This document shows, piece after piece, positions 34,480 through 46,429 of a DNA stretch of 64,000 nt. Positions within the stretch are counted from its first letter, which is position 1; the number at the start of each line of letters is the position of its first letter. The position numbers and the translations under genes were made by a program. Source of the DNA: Atherix ibis (Eukaryota; Arthropoda; Insecta; Diptera; Athericidae); contig OY282606.1 in assembly GCA_958298945.1 (NCBI GenBank), positions 57,425,920 to 57,489,919 on the forward strand. Direction: 5' to 3'. The notes beneath the pieces are model-generated. The model saw nothing but the letters and a program-made list of their open reading frames with translations, was not told the origin of the DNA and did no database searches.

Positions 34480-35190
34480 TATCCTACGTTTCCTACTATT
34501 TCCTTATGATAGAGTTTATTTATTACTAAAAATGCGTATTCAACTACTGCACTCGAACATTCTTGTGATGCTATCATATGTGCAACGATGCCCTTTTGGG
34601 CCAGGATCTGATAAACAATTTTCTCCAATTTGTTTTTCTGTTCAGTTAAACGTGGATAGTGCAAAAAGACATGATTCTCATCCTCAATTATGAGCTAATA
34701 ATCGGGGCATAAAGCGATATAGGTATGCCCTGAAGCACCCATGTTCCTTCAGAAATTGGGTCATATTATGGTCCACTTCTAACTGACATGGTTAAATTAT
34801 GAATAAGGTTATGATTCAATCTTCCTCATTAGCTTTTCCTTCCGCCAAATTCTCATTAGCTTTTCCTTCCGCCAAATTCTCGATTAGTAACATGTTAGTA
34901 GGCTGAATATGCGCAAATCTCATTATTACTAAACAATGATAGACCTTTTCCTATATGAACAAATTCAACCATTTAGTTATAATGTTTCGTTCTTGCTTTT
35001 CCGCTTAAATACGACTATTTTATTCGAATAATAAATTTTTATAGAGGGCAATAGGTTCATTGTATCTTTTCTCTAATCCTTTAACGTAATAATATCCCAG
35101 TTTATCTTTTCATAGACACTTTATGACTTTGTATCGCATGGTCCCATCAGTATAGAAAACCAATTCTCCGATAATTAAAAGGTTATTAAA
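34480..35190 (-). pseudogene. 3' part of an R1/I-type non-LTR retrotransposon
   Basis: From 35170 down the minus strand reads ELVFYTDGTM (start of an RNase H domain with its first Asp), then decayed sequence, then MTQFLKEHGCFRAYLYRF near 34760. After that comes EDENHVFLHYPRLTEQKNKL near 34680-34620, the conserved C-terminal region (xxDAEHVxFHCPR) that follows RNase H in R1-, LOA- and I-like ORF2 proteins. A 61-codon frame at 34479-34664 is the longest intact piece. The catalytic middle of RNase H is lost. A 27-bp tandem duplication (34826-34879) lies inside. It is a dead, 5'-truncated copy. Confidence 0.65.
34826..34879. repeat. 27-bp perfect tandem duplication
   Basis: TCATTAGCTTTTCCTTCCGC and its 7-base continuation occurs twice, at 34826 and 34853, without differences. 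Confidence 0.9.
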
Positions 35191-35282
35191 TTTGTGCTTT
35201 AGAAAATAAAGTTTAATAAACGTATTTAAAATTCAGGTTTTAATAAAATTATTTATTACTTGAACTTTGTCAATTAAAACAC

Positions 35283-35398
35283 TAAATGTGCAAAAAAGTC
35301 AGCAAAATTTACCTCAAAAGAATCGAGTTCTTTAGACATCTAAAGGATTTGATCCTTTTGAAGTAAATTTTGCTGAATTTTTCACATATTTAGTACTG
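35283..35398. repeat. Imperfect foldback, arms about 57 bp
   Basis: The left arm from CTAAATGTG at 35283 is matched by an inverted arm ending in CATATTTAG near 35393-35398, sharing CAGCAAAATTTAC and TTCTTTAGA-type strings, with roughly one difference in six. Most differences are transitions. Almost no loop. Confidence 0.7.
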
Positions 35399-35449
35399 TA
35401 ATTCGACCATTACTTAAGGGTTATCGATTTTAAAATGCTCTTCAGTTTA

Positions 35450-35790
35450 AGGATTGTTTGCGTGAACAAAATATTTTGCGTAGCTTTACAAGAAAAAGTC
35501 AAATGCTCACCCATTTTTTATTTTTAAAGAAATACGGGCCAATAATACTTTTAGAGCAAAGTAAATACCAGGCAGTCACTTTTTGCGAAAACAATGGGTT
35601 CTCCACAGTTACTTGTGAGTTTTATTGGTCCCAATTTTGCTTATTGACAATTTTTCTTATTGACAGAATCACCAAATGAGTAATGAACCTCATCAGAGAA
35701 GAAAATTATGCGTAAAACATCGCTACGGAAGAATCACCACTTTTGTAGAAAATATAGAATTTTCGAACTCTGAAATGGATAATCCTATTG
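35450..35790 (-). pseudogene. DD41D-type Tc1/mariner transposase fragment
   Basis: The minus strand around 35570-35710 reads IIFFSDEVHYSFGDSVNKKN, matching the block around the first catalytic Asp in DD41D ('rosa'-type) transposases (IIFSDEAHFxLGGYVNKQNC). It is followed by a YYWPVFL stretch matching GIIGPYFF. Upstream, FYIFYKSGDSSVAMFYA resembles the linker before it. Frameshifts and stops break it, and the second and third aspartates are absent. The plus-strand 96-codon frame at 35676-35966 is partly antisense to this and is not a gene. Confidence 0.6.
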
Positions 35791-35799
35791 TAATTAGAT

Positions 35800-38465
35800 G
35801 TATACATATATATACGTATATCTGTAGAGCTTGTATCCACAATAATAATAAAAAAAATTGTCAACAGGTGGGCACGTGGTCCCAGAAAGTGAAAAAGCAT
35901 TGTGAGACCTCATGGCGGTCCACCTGTGGGACATATCAGTTAAACAAACAGCAAAACGCAAAGTAAGTAGAAAAAAAAAGTTTCTTATTAATATAATCCT
36001 ATTTAAAGACAACCCAAAAAATTTAGGTGCTTCAAATTTTTTGTGTTGTATTTTAAATAGGTTTATTTAAATGTATTAAGGATGAGAAATATTTTATCTA
36101 CAACATTAATCCATGAATAATAAAACTTATCATAGTCAATAAATTATATAAAATCTTGAAAACTACTATCTATATCGATAATTTTTAAATGAATGAATGT
36201 TTCTAAATATAAGAAGTTGAAAAGGTTGCCGTTGTAATATTTATAATTTTTTAATTTTTTTTTGAATAGGATGGTACAAATTAGAACTTTTTTTTAAAAG
36301 TTTTTGAACAAAATACACATTTTGTATGAGAATGCCTTTATTATTTTATTGAAATATGTTATAAACACTTTACTATTTATGAATAAAAATCGATTTTGGA
36401 GTAAAATTGAAGACAGTAAACAAAATTCTGTCATTCAGTTTGTAAACATGTTTATAGAAGAGTAAACAAATCACTCTTCAGTGAACATGTTTATAAATTG
36501 AATGCCAGAACTATTAAAAAATATTTTTTTAACGCTACTTACCAAAAAATTTTAATTGGTAAATCTGTTATAAAAAATTGTAAAATTTAAATTTATTTCA
36601 TACCATTAATGTGAAATTAGATCAAATTTCGATATACGATTTGTTCGAAAAACATCGAAAAATGGGTGAAAAAAATTACAGAAATATAAGAATAAATTTG
36701 TTAGTTTTCGAATAGCATATAAAATGTAAACATTTTGACACGAAAGGTTAGTAATTATTATCCAATAATTTCCATCTCTTATAGAAAAAAAATGCACTTG
36801 CAGATGATAGAAAATTTTCCGGATGATTAATACCAAAAACAACCACATGCACTCGTAAATAATTTAGAGTCATTTTGTATTGAATATAAATTTGAGAAGG
36901 AAAACATGTAAAATTTGGAAATTCGAACGGAAATACAAGTGTGATTGGTACTACGCTTCATTGAAATTTTTACTCATTTGGAATATATTTAGCAAGTGGG
37001 ATCGTATTAATACTGAAGTCTATTCCAGTTAATCTTGGGAATTATTTATCCAAAAATAAAAGGATGAGTAAAATGTTCTCAAGAATATAAATAATTGTAA
37101 TATATTAATGCTGTAATATATTCAAATTTGTCCTGTTGAATTTTTGTTTTCAACTTCTGAGAAATTAGTAACATACAATACAAAGTTTTTATTATTTTGG
37201 TATAAATAATTGTGTCCTTTTTAAATATTAAAAATATTATTTTTTTTTTTAAATCAATAGTTTTGTTTTCCATTAAATATAGTAACAAGTTAGTGTAACC
37301 AAATACTATATTTATATACGTATAATAAAAGTAAAAAAAATTATACACATTATTTTTGTAAATTTTATGTGCCTAAAAATATGCGCTTTTTTTTGGTAGT
37401 TTGGACTCTAACATGATTACTCTTGTTATTATAAATTAAAATTTAAATTATATTTAATATAGTTTTATTGCAGATTTTGAAATATCTTTTTTTCCATATT
37501 CTGAATATGAAAAAATGCTCTTTATATGCTATTATTATAAAGAAAAAGACATTTTATTTCCATAGATGAACAAAATCCTAATTAGAAGAAAATTTATATC
37601 GTACTTTATCTAGTTTATACGGTGTAGAAAAGTATCGAACAAAATATATATATTATTTAAAGATAACTGAATTGTAGTACCTTAAATCAATATAATCATC
37701 GATTTTTATTTTAGTAGTGCTAACCAATTTCTTAAATATTGTGACACAAGTTGCTGATGAAGGATTTTAACGTTCAATAAGATTACAAAATTTGTGTGAT
37801 TTATTTATTGTGATATTATCGCTATATATTGTAATAATTGTTATTTGTGGTTAAATTTTTATTGCATGTATTGAAATATTCGACCCATAATAATTTCTTT
37901 TACTCACTTATCAGTAGCTAACTTGGAAACATGGCTGTTAATTTAATTAAATATTTAGAATTAAATTCAGATAGTCTTAGTAATTTTTTTTAACTTATAA
38001 TTAATCATATATATACGATAACGTTGAAAAATTTGAGCGAATCGCATTCAATTCATTTTAAATGGGTTTTTCTGCTATAAAATCTGAACTTCTTTAATTA
38101 TTTATATATTATAAAATATCAATATACTAAAATTTACTTTTAAAAAAATCATATAATAACAAATTGTACAAATTTCCTAATGTTGTATTAATAAAATTTA
38201 TTTTGACAAACGTTATACCCAGCATTCATAATAATGTGATATTTGAATAATACCCTCATTTATTTACAAATGATTATTATTTAATTATTTATGTAAAAAA
38301 TTATTACATCCTTTTTTTAAATTTAATGCAGCTAATGTATAAATCATATATACACTAACCGACAACTGCTTGAACTCACATACATTTTCGCAAAAAAATT
38401 GTTGTTTTTGAAGGTTGTGTTAAAGAAAAATCTTTTAATGTGCAAGTAAACAAAAGCTTAGCTTA
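35800..38465. other. Very AT-rich spacer
   Basis: No coding similarity on either strand. Contains one foldback (36426-36510). Confidence 0.4.
36426..36510. repeat. Foldback, arms 38 bp
   Basis: Arms 36426-36463 and 36473-36510 pair with about six differences around a 9-nt centre. TTCTG and CAGAA form the outer ends. No clear target duplication. Confidence 0.75.
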
Positions 38466-38469
38466 GAAA

Positions 38470-38700
38470 AATTGATGTGATCTGGTCCAGGTCAGACAAT
38501 ACCGATTTTCGTCGGAAAATATGATCGCTATCCGGTCGGTATTTTCATTCATATGATGTCCTGCAGATTCTAGCCGCTCGGATCTAATTTTTTCTAAAAC
38601 GCAACCGATTCATAGCTGGAGAAATCTTAAGAATACGCTTAAAAATACTCTAACTGTCCTGTGCTCCGGTGTTCTCTCTGTGTTATTTTTAAGCGGTTTA
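38470..38700 (-). pseudogene. Tc1-like transposase fragment
   Basis: The minus strand reads RLESAGHHMNENTDRIAIIF followed by SDENRYCLTW near 38580-38490, similar to the segment with the first catalytic Asp in Tc1-type transposases (VIFSDESRFxL). The preceding ~100 bases in other frames may be the rest of the linker. Nothing of the second and third acidic residues was found, and the ends are undefined. It could belong to another Tc1/mariner family; the assignment rests mainly on the SDENRY block. Confidence 0.4.
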
Positions 38701-39930
38701 TTTTAGATAATTTTCTAACTACTTAATTTTTTCCACTTTACCGCCGGCAGCAATTTTTTAACATATGAAATTAACCAAAAATTATGGTAACTACGCTCCA
38801 TTTACAGTCCTTTTATATGGTCAAAAAAAATCCCACTAATACAAGATACGAGTATAATAACAAAAATATTCGTAAAAATATGCCCGGTTCTAAACAGCTT
38901 ACGGGCAATGTATGTTTTTTAAATATATTTTTTTTATATTAATAGAATATAAGAATAAAAAATTTAATGAACAAAATTCTTCGAAATTGAATCTGAAAGC
39001 TCTTTTTGAAATAATAATAAATAATCGGTAACACACAATAAAATATTAAATAAATAAAATTATTTACATATTCAGAGAATAGAATAATAACTTTAAGTAG
39101 AGAAAGAAAAAATCATAATAACATTGTGAAAGTTTACAAATTCAAATTGTGCAATTCACAAAGCATATCCCAAAATCTAATGGGGCTGTACCCAACTGGG
39201 CGTTATCCCATCACGCCCAAGCATTACCAGGAATCCAATTTCTTTGCGTTCTTGGCAGAAGTTCTAACACTCTGAAAGTGGATCAACTCTTGTTTGATGT
39301 ATTGTTGTAGTTTTGCTTGATGTTTTCCACTTTTCTGAAAATCCACCAACTCAAACAGTATTTTCAGAAGTCTTTTCATGCAACTCATAAAGTATATATT
39401 GCTTGCTATTTGTTACGAATATTTACTTCGCGTTCGACTAAGTTGATATATCGTCTCTACATCTCTAGTTTTTCAGATATAGTTTTGATGTTTTCATATT
39501 GTGCAAGTAGCTCTATGGGAAATTCCGTACGTGAGAAGATACTACAAAATTAATAGTCTGACTGGTTGTGGGTGGTTGTTTCCCATTGAAATGGACAAAA
39601 CCAAATAATATATAGTACTTTAGAAAGTTTTTGAACTTTAAATAAAATTATCTCTTTAGTTTTTTCATATACGATTATTTAATTTACTATGATAATTATA
39701 AGAATGCTGTTTTTGAAGATTATTTATTTGAATTTTTTAGTGCTACATTTTTTAAACTACTCATATTTTAAGTATCTAATTTTTTTTTTTATTATTAAAG
39801 TGGAAAAGTCAAAAATTCTTAATAGATTATAGTTTAAATTATAGGACCATTCGGTTTTTAGTAAAATAGTACTAAATACTTGAAAGAATTTATTAAATAT
39901 ATTTTTTAAGATGGAATCTTTAGTATCTCT
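38701..39930. other. AT-rich spacer, no gene recognised
   Basis: A GC-richer patch at 39170-39300 and the plus frame 39317-39553 could not be identified. Confidence 0.35.
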
Positions 39931-39937
39931 TAGTAAG

Positions 39938-40256
39938 TTAAAGAAAATTATATAACTTTAAAATCACTATATAAAAATCTGTATAATAAAGTTCTTCCTC
40001 GCTATCATTAACGTTGCGATAATCGGGAGCGCGTTGTAGACCTGCAAAACTGAACAATTCCAGATATCCCGGTTTAGCTTCGAATTCTTCCAATTTGGTG
40101 TATCTAAAATAACGACCTCGTTTTATCCTGCAATAAATATAGCAATGTAGATTGTTCCGGTAGGATTTTCGTTAACCATATGGATTTAGTATCCCGCTCA
40201 CCGCAGACTATTGAGCCTATTCTTACAAGTTTCAGTCGCTCATTATTAGAAGTGGA
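39938..40256 (-). other. Two coding-like frames of unknown identity
   Basis: On the minus strand one frame is open from about 40256 to 40105, reading RLKLVRIGSIVCGERDTKSI then WLTKILPEQSTLLYLLQ. A second frame, open from about 40168 to 39938 with no ATG, reads RIKRGRYFRYTKLEEFEAKP, GYLELFSFAGLQRAPDYRNV and NDSEEEL. Both look more protein-like than the surrounding AT-rich DNA. The overlap contains ATTGCAG, which could be a splice acceptor, or a frameshift may join the two in a dead transposon or gene copy. I recognise no family. Either a host exon or an old mobile element is possible. Confidence 0.3.
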
Positions 40257-41155
40257 TTAAATCATCCATCCTCATGTAGGTGGTGGTCAAATACTCCAAT
40301 CAATGATTCTTACTGAGAACCCAAAAGTTTTCGAAAAATATATAAGGACTGACAAGACTTCTATAGCCAGGAGCTTTGAACTTCCGTTGAAAAGTAATTA
40401 ATTTAAAAAGGCTTTGTTAGCTGAAAAATAAAATAAAAATCTTCAAATTTTTTTTGGGTTACTATACTTAAACATAATGTTATTGGTTTTTACCTTTAAT
40501 CCAAAGTAGTAAGGTAACCTAATTTTCTTATTGCGTTCAACCGCAACCTAAGATTTCTTACTACTGCGCCGGCACTACTTCGACGTAGGCCCTAATTGTA
40601 AAATTTCGTTAATCGTAATTTACTAATAATACCGAAAATTGGGTCATTTAACAGAAGTGATGTTAAAATTCTGACTAACCTGGAGAGGAGACTCATTCGA
40701 GGAATATTTGGCTTTCTGCACAAAAGCATATCACGATAATCCGATTTTTAACAAAATTAATCTCAGTGTATAAGACACCACCATTCCTTATTTATATGGA
40801 TGTGCTAGATCCTGTATAAAAGATTTTTATTGCGGTAGAAGAGAACTAAGTATTGACTTCAATAAGAAGATTTTATAGAGACACCGAAAGGAGTTGAACC
40901 TGTAATATCAAAAATTGTTCGAATTAATAACCCTGATTCGGATCGCCATTGTTAATAACGATTATTTCAGCATATGGTTGTTTACATACATAAAACATGT
41001 AATTTTTTTTAATTGTTTGGTTTGCGAATTTTCAAAAAAAAACAGAAAATTTACAAAAGTACCATATATAAATTTTTTATTTGAATTGATAAATCGATAA
41101 TTGCCATTTACTTTCTAAAGATTATTTTATGTAAATATTGGCTACGACTACGTTT
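40257..41155. other. Spacer, no gene recognised
   Basis: A segment at 40650-40900 is less AT-rich and has short protein-like runs (TNLERRLIRGIFGFLHKS) but no assignable domain. Confidence 0.35.
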
Positions 41156-41159
41156 TAAG

Positions 41160-42105
41160 TGAATTTTGCGAGAGGTCAAATTTTCAACCACTTTTTGGAG
41201 CATCTCGGCTGGTATTTCTCTAAAAACACGTGTAATGTTGTCTTCTAAGGCTGTAAGTGACGCTGGTTTATCGGCATGAACGTGCCACTACACGTAGCCC
41301 TATAAAAAATAGTCTAGAACGTCAAATAGCACAATCTAGGCGGCCAACTCACCGGTCCGAGACGTGAGATAAATTAGTCACCGAACTCATCTATCAATAT
41401 GTCCATTGTTTCATATGCTGTGTGGCATGTAGTGTCGTCTTGTTGAAAGCACATATCGACCAGATGTAGTTCTTTCATTTCGGAAACAAAAAAGTTTGAT
41501 ATCATCGAGCAATAGCTGGCGCCACCAACTATATGATGATTCCACCAACTATAATCCGCACCAAACAGTGCATTTTTCGCGGCGCAATAGCAGTTCTTGT
41601 TTTGTCTATGGTTGCTCATCAGACCAAATGTGACAATTCTGCTTATTCACAAACCCATTCAACCAGAAATGAGATTCGTCGATGAACGTAATTTTTTGGT
41701 AAAATAACGTATTTTCCTCAAGTTATTTTAAGGCCTATTCACCAAAAATTTGATTCTTTGACAGGTCGTCCGGCGTCAGTTCTTACACGAGCTATATTTT
41801 ATACGCTTTCAGACCAAGATTCTTGCGTAATATCTTCCGCATAGTCGAGTAAAACAATTCCAATTGCTGCGAACGGCGACGGATGTACTAATCACGGTCT
41901 CCACCAATACTGGTTGGTGGTTTAATGTCAAATAGCGTATAATTGCTATGCAATTGTGCCACTATGGCTTAAATTGCTTGCTCAGTAGGTTGATTATGAG
42001 AATCATAAAATGGTCGAAGTGCGCGAAACACATTTTTCACAGAACACGAATTTTGTTATTAAAATTCAATAATTCGTAAGGATTGTTCGAGTATAAGTCC
42101 TTTCA
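41160..42105 (-). pseudogene. DD41D-type transposase remnant, nearly full span
   Basis: Minus strand. Downstream of a decayed N-terminal part (about 42050-41760, paralogous to 42280-42570) an 81-codon frame (41374-41619) reads MKELHLVDMCFQQDDTTCHT. This is the block with the second catalytic Asp (DMWFQQDGATCHTA in DD41D transposases). It is followed, across stops, by ISRLGPVSWPPRLCYLT, where RSCDLTPLDYFLWG normally carries the third Asp, now lost. The C-terminal tail runs to about 41160. The family moves by cut-and-paste at TA sites. Numerous stops make this copy inactive, and terminal repeats were not identified. Confidence 0.65.
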
Positions 42106-42115
42106 TGAAGAAATG

Positions 42116-42580
42116 TCAAAAATAAAAATATGCAAAATCAAACAGCAAAAAAATCACCCGGTAATTCAGATTAAAACTTTTAAGTTTATGGGAAAAAAAA
42201 TTTCGTGATGGTTTTTTTACTGTATTTTCAAAGAAATATGAGCCGATGACACCTTTATACCAAAATTCGCACCTGACAGTAAGATCCTTGCGTGAAATCT
42301 TCATAGTCGAGTAACATCCCAATTGCTGTGAACGGCAACGGATGGACAAGCCGCAGTTTCTACCAACACTGGACATTACGGCAGCAATATTTTCCTCTGT
42401 ACGCACTCTACGCATACTGATTGGTAGTTTGATGTCCAATAGCGTAAAATTGCTGAGAAATTTTATCACTATGGCTTGAATTGCTTGCACAGTAGGTCAA
42501 TTATAACAACAATAAAATGGTCGAAGTGCGCAAAACACATTTTTCACAGAGCACAAATTTTGATTCTCCATTATCAATTT
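42116..42580 (-). pseudogene. DD41D-type transposase remnant, N-terminal duplicate
   Basis: The minus-strand 124-codon frame 42116-42490 contains RTEENIAAVMSSVGRNCGLS followed by RRSQQLG-like residues (RCRSQQLGC), the N-terminal helix-turn-helix region of DD41D transposases. It then jumps directly to GVIGSYFFENTV, which normally lies about 150 residues later beyond the first catalytic Asp. So an internal deletion removed the first Asp. The same N-terminal stretch occurs again about 480 bases lower (ending near 42060), in the same orientation. This is either a tandem duplication or two adjacent insertions. Confidence 0.65.
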
Positions 42581-42663
42581 TTTCATCTTCAAACTTAATT
42601 TTTTTTAAAAGCAAATCAATAAAAATATATTTAAAATGATAACGAATATATTGAATCTCTTCA

Positions 42664-42712
42664 TTCTATCATAGGAAATTTTTTTTTTCATTAAATTTCC
42701 TATGGTAGAACG
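42664..42712. repeat. 19-bp-arm foldback
   Basis: Arms 42664-42682 and 42694-42712 pair with two mismatches around an 11-nt T-rich centre. Confidence 0.75.
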
Positions 42713-42719
42713 AAATAAT

Positions 42720-45055
42720 AAATAATATTTCTTTGAGAATGGGTATTACTGAAAGAAAAAAATTGAACAAATTTAAACGACCATAACTCAATTTGATTTA
42801 TAATTGATATTTTATTTGAAAGAATAAACACTAAATTTATCTTATGATGATTCGTTATATGTATAAATCCTTAGATGTTATTTTAATATTTTAATTTAAT
42901 AAATATGAGTATATCAATGAAATTATTTTCTTTTCTAGTGGTTAAAATTGTCATTTAAAAATCTTATCAACTTATTGCTGTATATTTCATGGTAACCTTA
43001 GTTGATGTTGCTTTTAATATTGCTAATAAAGTAAAGTAAATATATTTGTATTGGGTAGGTGGTAGTATATCACATTAGAAATGTTAGTGTGTATGCTTCA
43101 ATTGCCACAAAGAAGCTAATTTTCTGTTAAAAATGATAAGACACTATCTTACGAGTACTTAAGATTCGTATATCGACATGAATGAGGTGGTGGAAGATTG
43201 CAGTAGATGTTGAGACTACTTTTCGGTCGAATTGTGTTTATGGATGAGAATAGACGACAACAATGGCTGCTGAGTGTGTTTTGCAAATTGAAGTGAAGTC
43301 CTGTTATATTTGCGTTGCCAATATATCTTACCGACGGAAAACGTACTAAATTCTTATAATATATACTCGTAGTATGTAAGATAACCATATCAAAATATCG
43401 AAGTTAGATAAAGTCAGTACGAAAACCACTACCACACATAAACAGAATGTATGGGAGTTAATATTGATGGTATCACATGTTGGAAATGGCGGCAATTCGG
43501 TTTGCGTGCAGGGCAACAGTAAGGACTAAATGTGGTTGGTGGAGTCACTGTATGTGGATGATGAAAGTAATAGAATTAAGGAAAATTAGGTTAACTTCTT
43601 ATGAGAGGATATAGAGACTTATGTTTATTTCTATTTTATATAAGAGTCAGAAATGTTCGAATGGCAAAGGAAAACCATTTCTTTATCATTTACCATCTCA
43701 TATTGGACTTATATGCGTAGAAAGACTCATAACACTTCTTCTTTTTGCCTTCTTGTTGCCCTTTGCCATTCTTTCACTTTAATGTAATTGAATTGCTTTA
43801 TTCGGAGCTAAAGTCTTTTCACTGCTGACACTAAAATGCAAATTCTTTCAAAATTTCCCATCTCAAGAATTCAAACGATATTCTCTATTATTTGTACCAT
43901 GTACAAGTACTAATATTCCCATTCTATGGCAGTTAGCCTTTCAATTTCATTTCGATTCTATTCATGGTGAAATTTTATTTTATATTATTTTCAAATTTAA
44001 CACCAACACAGGAAAATATACTTAACAAAATTGAAGAAAATAAATTTCTTTTCGCTATTGCATAATTCCATAGGGGGATTTTTAATACGTACACACATAC
44101 AAGCATATATATATATATATAAATACACGGGATTGCTTCAATATGATAAAAATCCTTAAAATTTCTTTTAAAATTATATTGCTTACATTCAGCACTTCTT
44201 TTAAATTAAAATGTATTTTAATTTTATGATTTTTAAGAAAAATACTTCTTATTGTGTCTTTAAATAATTTATTTTTTATTTACTTGTTTGTTGTATATAT
44301 TATTTATTATATTATAAAATCAAGTAAAATCATTTAACAATTTTATTTATATGCATTCTAAACAGTTTCGAGAAATTAGCTATTAAAAATATTTTGAAAA
44401 GAGTCCATTAAAATTAATTTATGGTTGTTATGACATTAAATTGAATATTACAAAAGCATTTATTTTTTATTTTTAAAGTTTATTAAATAAAAAAAATATT
44501 ACTTTCAAATATATTTTACTATTAAATAAGATTAAAGAAAATTTTGTTCTTTGAATCTTATTATGGTGATGAAGATATAAATCTTATTACGGTGATGAAA
44601 ATTTCACAGTCTCATTTGAAAATATCTTCTATTTATATATATATTTTATAGTATTTCTAACATTTGATAGATAAAATAAATATTTATGTATTATAATCAA
44701 TTTTTTTTGGCAAAACTGTTATATTATGTCTGACATAAGTTGATGAAATTATTTTCACATAATACAAAATTAAAAATATTTACAATTTTCCCTTATATTA
44801 TGGGATAGTAATCTTAATTAAAATATTTCTGAACATTTTCATATCCAATATGTGTTTTTTTCTTTGCGGATTTAGGCCTCATTAAAAAGAGTTCGCTAAA
44901 TTTCTTTGCTGATAGTTTTTTCTTTCTTCATTTCTAACAAAGAATCTGTTTAGGTATTGATCGGTTGAGTCCTTTCCTCTAAAAGGCCATCTATCCCTAC
45001 AATCTTATTATATCTTCTGCACAACGCCAGCTTTCTGATATATATAATAACATAC
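42720..45055. other. AT-rich spacer, no gene recognised
   Basis: The minus frame 43149-43388 lies in a GC-richer patch but has no known domain. A (TA)n run sits near 44108-44122. A short two-copy repeat with GGTGATGAA lies near 44563 and 44590. Confidence 0.4.
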
Positions 45056-45158
45056 ATACATCGTGCTTTTTATATTCCATGTCGATTTTGTTTTGCCGCC
45101 ATTTTGAATTGGTCGTTATTTGTCTGTTAGCATTTAATCAAAACGATAACAATTTACA

Positions 45159-46250
45159 ATGGAGCATTTAACGCTGCAATAACGTGTCGAACATTATCAA
45201 AACAAGTTATTTAAATAATTGTTCAATTGTACATACGCGGACAAAATTACGTGACTTTTTTGGTCTCATATGTCGAGCAAGCCAACCATTCAGCGTGTAA
45301 TAAACAGTTTTGAAAATATGCGTACACTGGGAGATAAAGCAAAGACTGGACGACAATTAAGCCATCGTACACCTGAAAAGATTGATGCAGTGAAGCAGAA
45401 TGTTGCTGAATGCCCAGGTACCTCTCATCGACGCCGTGCACAAGAATTGGGAATATTTCCCTCATGTTTGTTAATAATTCTCAAAAAATATTAGCTTTGT
45501 ACCCGTATAAAATCAATTGACATAACAACTATGGGAAAATGACCATGAACGGTGGCGAGACTAGAGTACTCGAGTTTTACAGCTCGATATAGACGACCAC
45601 CATTTTTGATTGGTTGGCTTTGTTAATAAAGAGAATAACCGCTGTTGGGACACTGAAAACCCTCAACTGATACACAAGCGACGAAGCACACTTCAAATTA
45701 GTTGACCTTGTTAGTAAACAGCATAACCGTTGTTGGGGCACTGAAAACCCTCAACTGATACACAAATGACCACTACGCCCTCGTAGTGTAATTGTATGGT
45801 GGGCATTTGGGCCGGCGGCATCAGTGGGCCATGTTCCTTTGAGGATGCTGGAGTCAATTCTGTAACAGTTACTGGTAACCGCTATCGCGACATGTTGGAG
45901 AATTTTCTTCTGTCCGAATTGGATCAATTAATTCTACAGAACATGTGGCTACACATAAGATAATACCACATAAAACACAGCTCATGCTACGATGCAAATT
46001 TTGAGAGAAATTTTTCCCGGCCGAATAAGGTCAAAAAGTGGTGATATCGACTGGCACCCACGATCCCCTGATTTGAACCATCCCAATTTCTTCGTATAGA
46101 GGTACTTGAAGGGAAAGGTGTACACTAACAAACCAACCATAACCTTAATGCTTAAGTACAAAATTCAAAACGAAATTGCTGAAAAAACAACAGAAGTTTG
46201 CAAAAATATTACGAAAAATGTGCTTAAAAGGGCTCGCCCTTGGCCGTGAC
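45159..46250 (+). pseudogene. DD41D-type Tc1/mariner transposase, nearly full length, broken
   Basis: ATG 45159 starts MEHLTLQ, then a TAA, as in insect DD41D ('rosa'-type) transposases that begin MEHLTLQQRVE. A 74-codon frame (45270-45494) carries the helix-turn-helix region: SSKPTIQRVINSFENMRTLG, HRTPEKIDAVKQNVAECPGT, then RRRAQELGI. Further on come SDEAHFKL (first catalytic Asp), CWGTENPQLIHK (present twice), SVIVWWAFGP, a DNTT-NTAHATM stretch with the second Asp, and ILREIFPGRI with SGDIDWHPRSPDL. After that the third Asp position reads Asn (NHPNFF), followed by RYLKGKVYTNKPTI. Several stops and frameshifts and the third-Asp change make it inactive. Confidence 0.75.
45617..45768. repeat. 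Internal 86-bp-spaced duplication in the transposase
   Basis: TTGGCTTTGTTAATAAAGAG through CTGATACACAA is repeated about 86 bases later with a few changes, so the VNKxNxxCWGTENPQLIHK block occurs twice. It is local to this copy. Confidence 0.75.
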
Positions 46251-46429
46251 CAGAGGTAAGCATTTAACCGACACTATATTCCATACACAATACTAAATAC
46301 CATTTAATCAATCAATAAAATATAAAATATAAAGTTATACAATATTTATTTTAAAGTTATTAAAAAAAAATTCAACCTGAAATATAAAGTTCATATATTT
46401 CCCTTCATGATATATTTCTAGGCTCCATC

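Noticed and set aside
35676..35966. 96-codon plus-strand frame
   Set aside because: Its first half is antisense to a DD41D transposase fragment.
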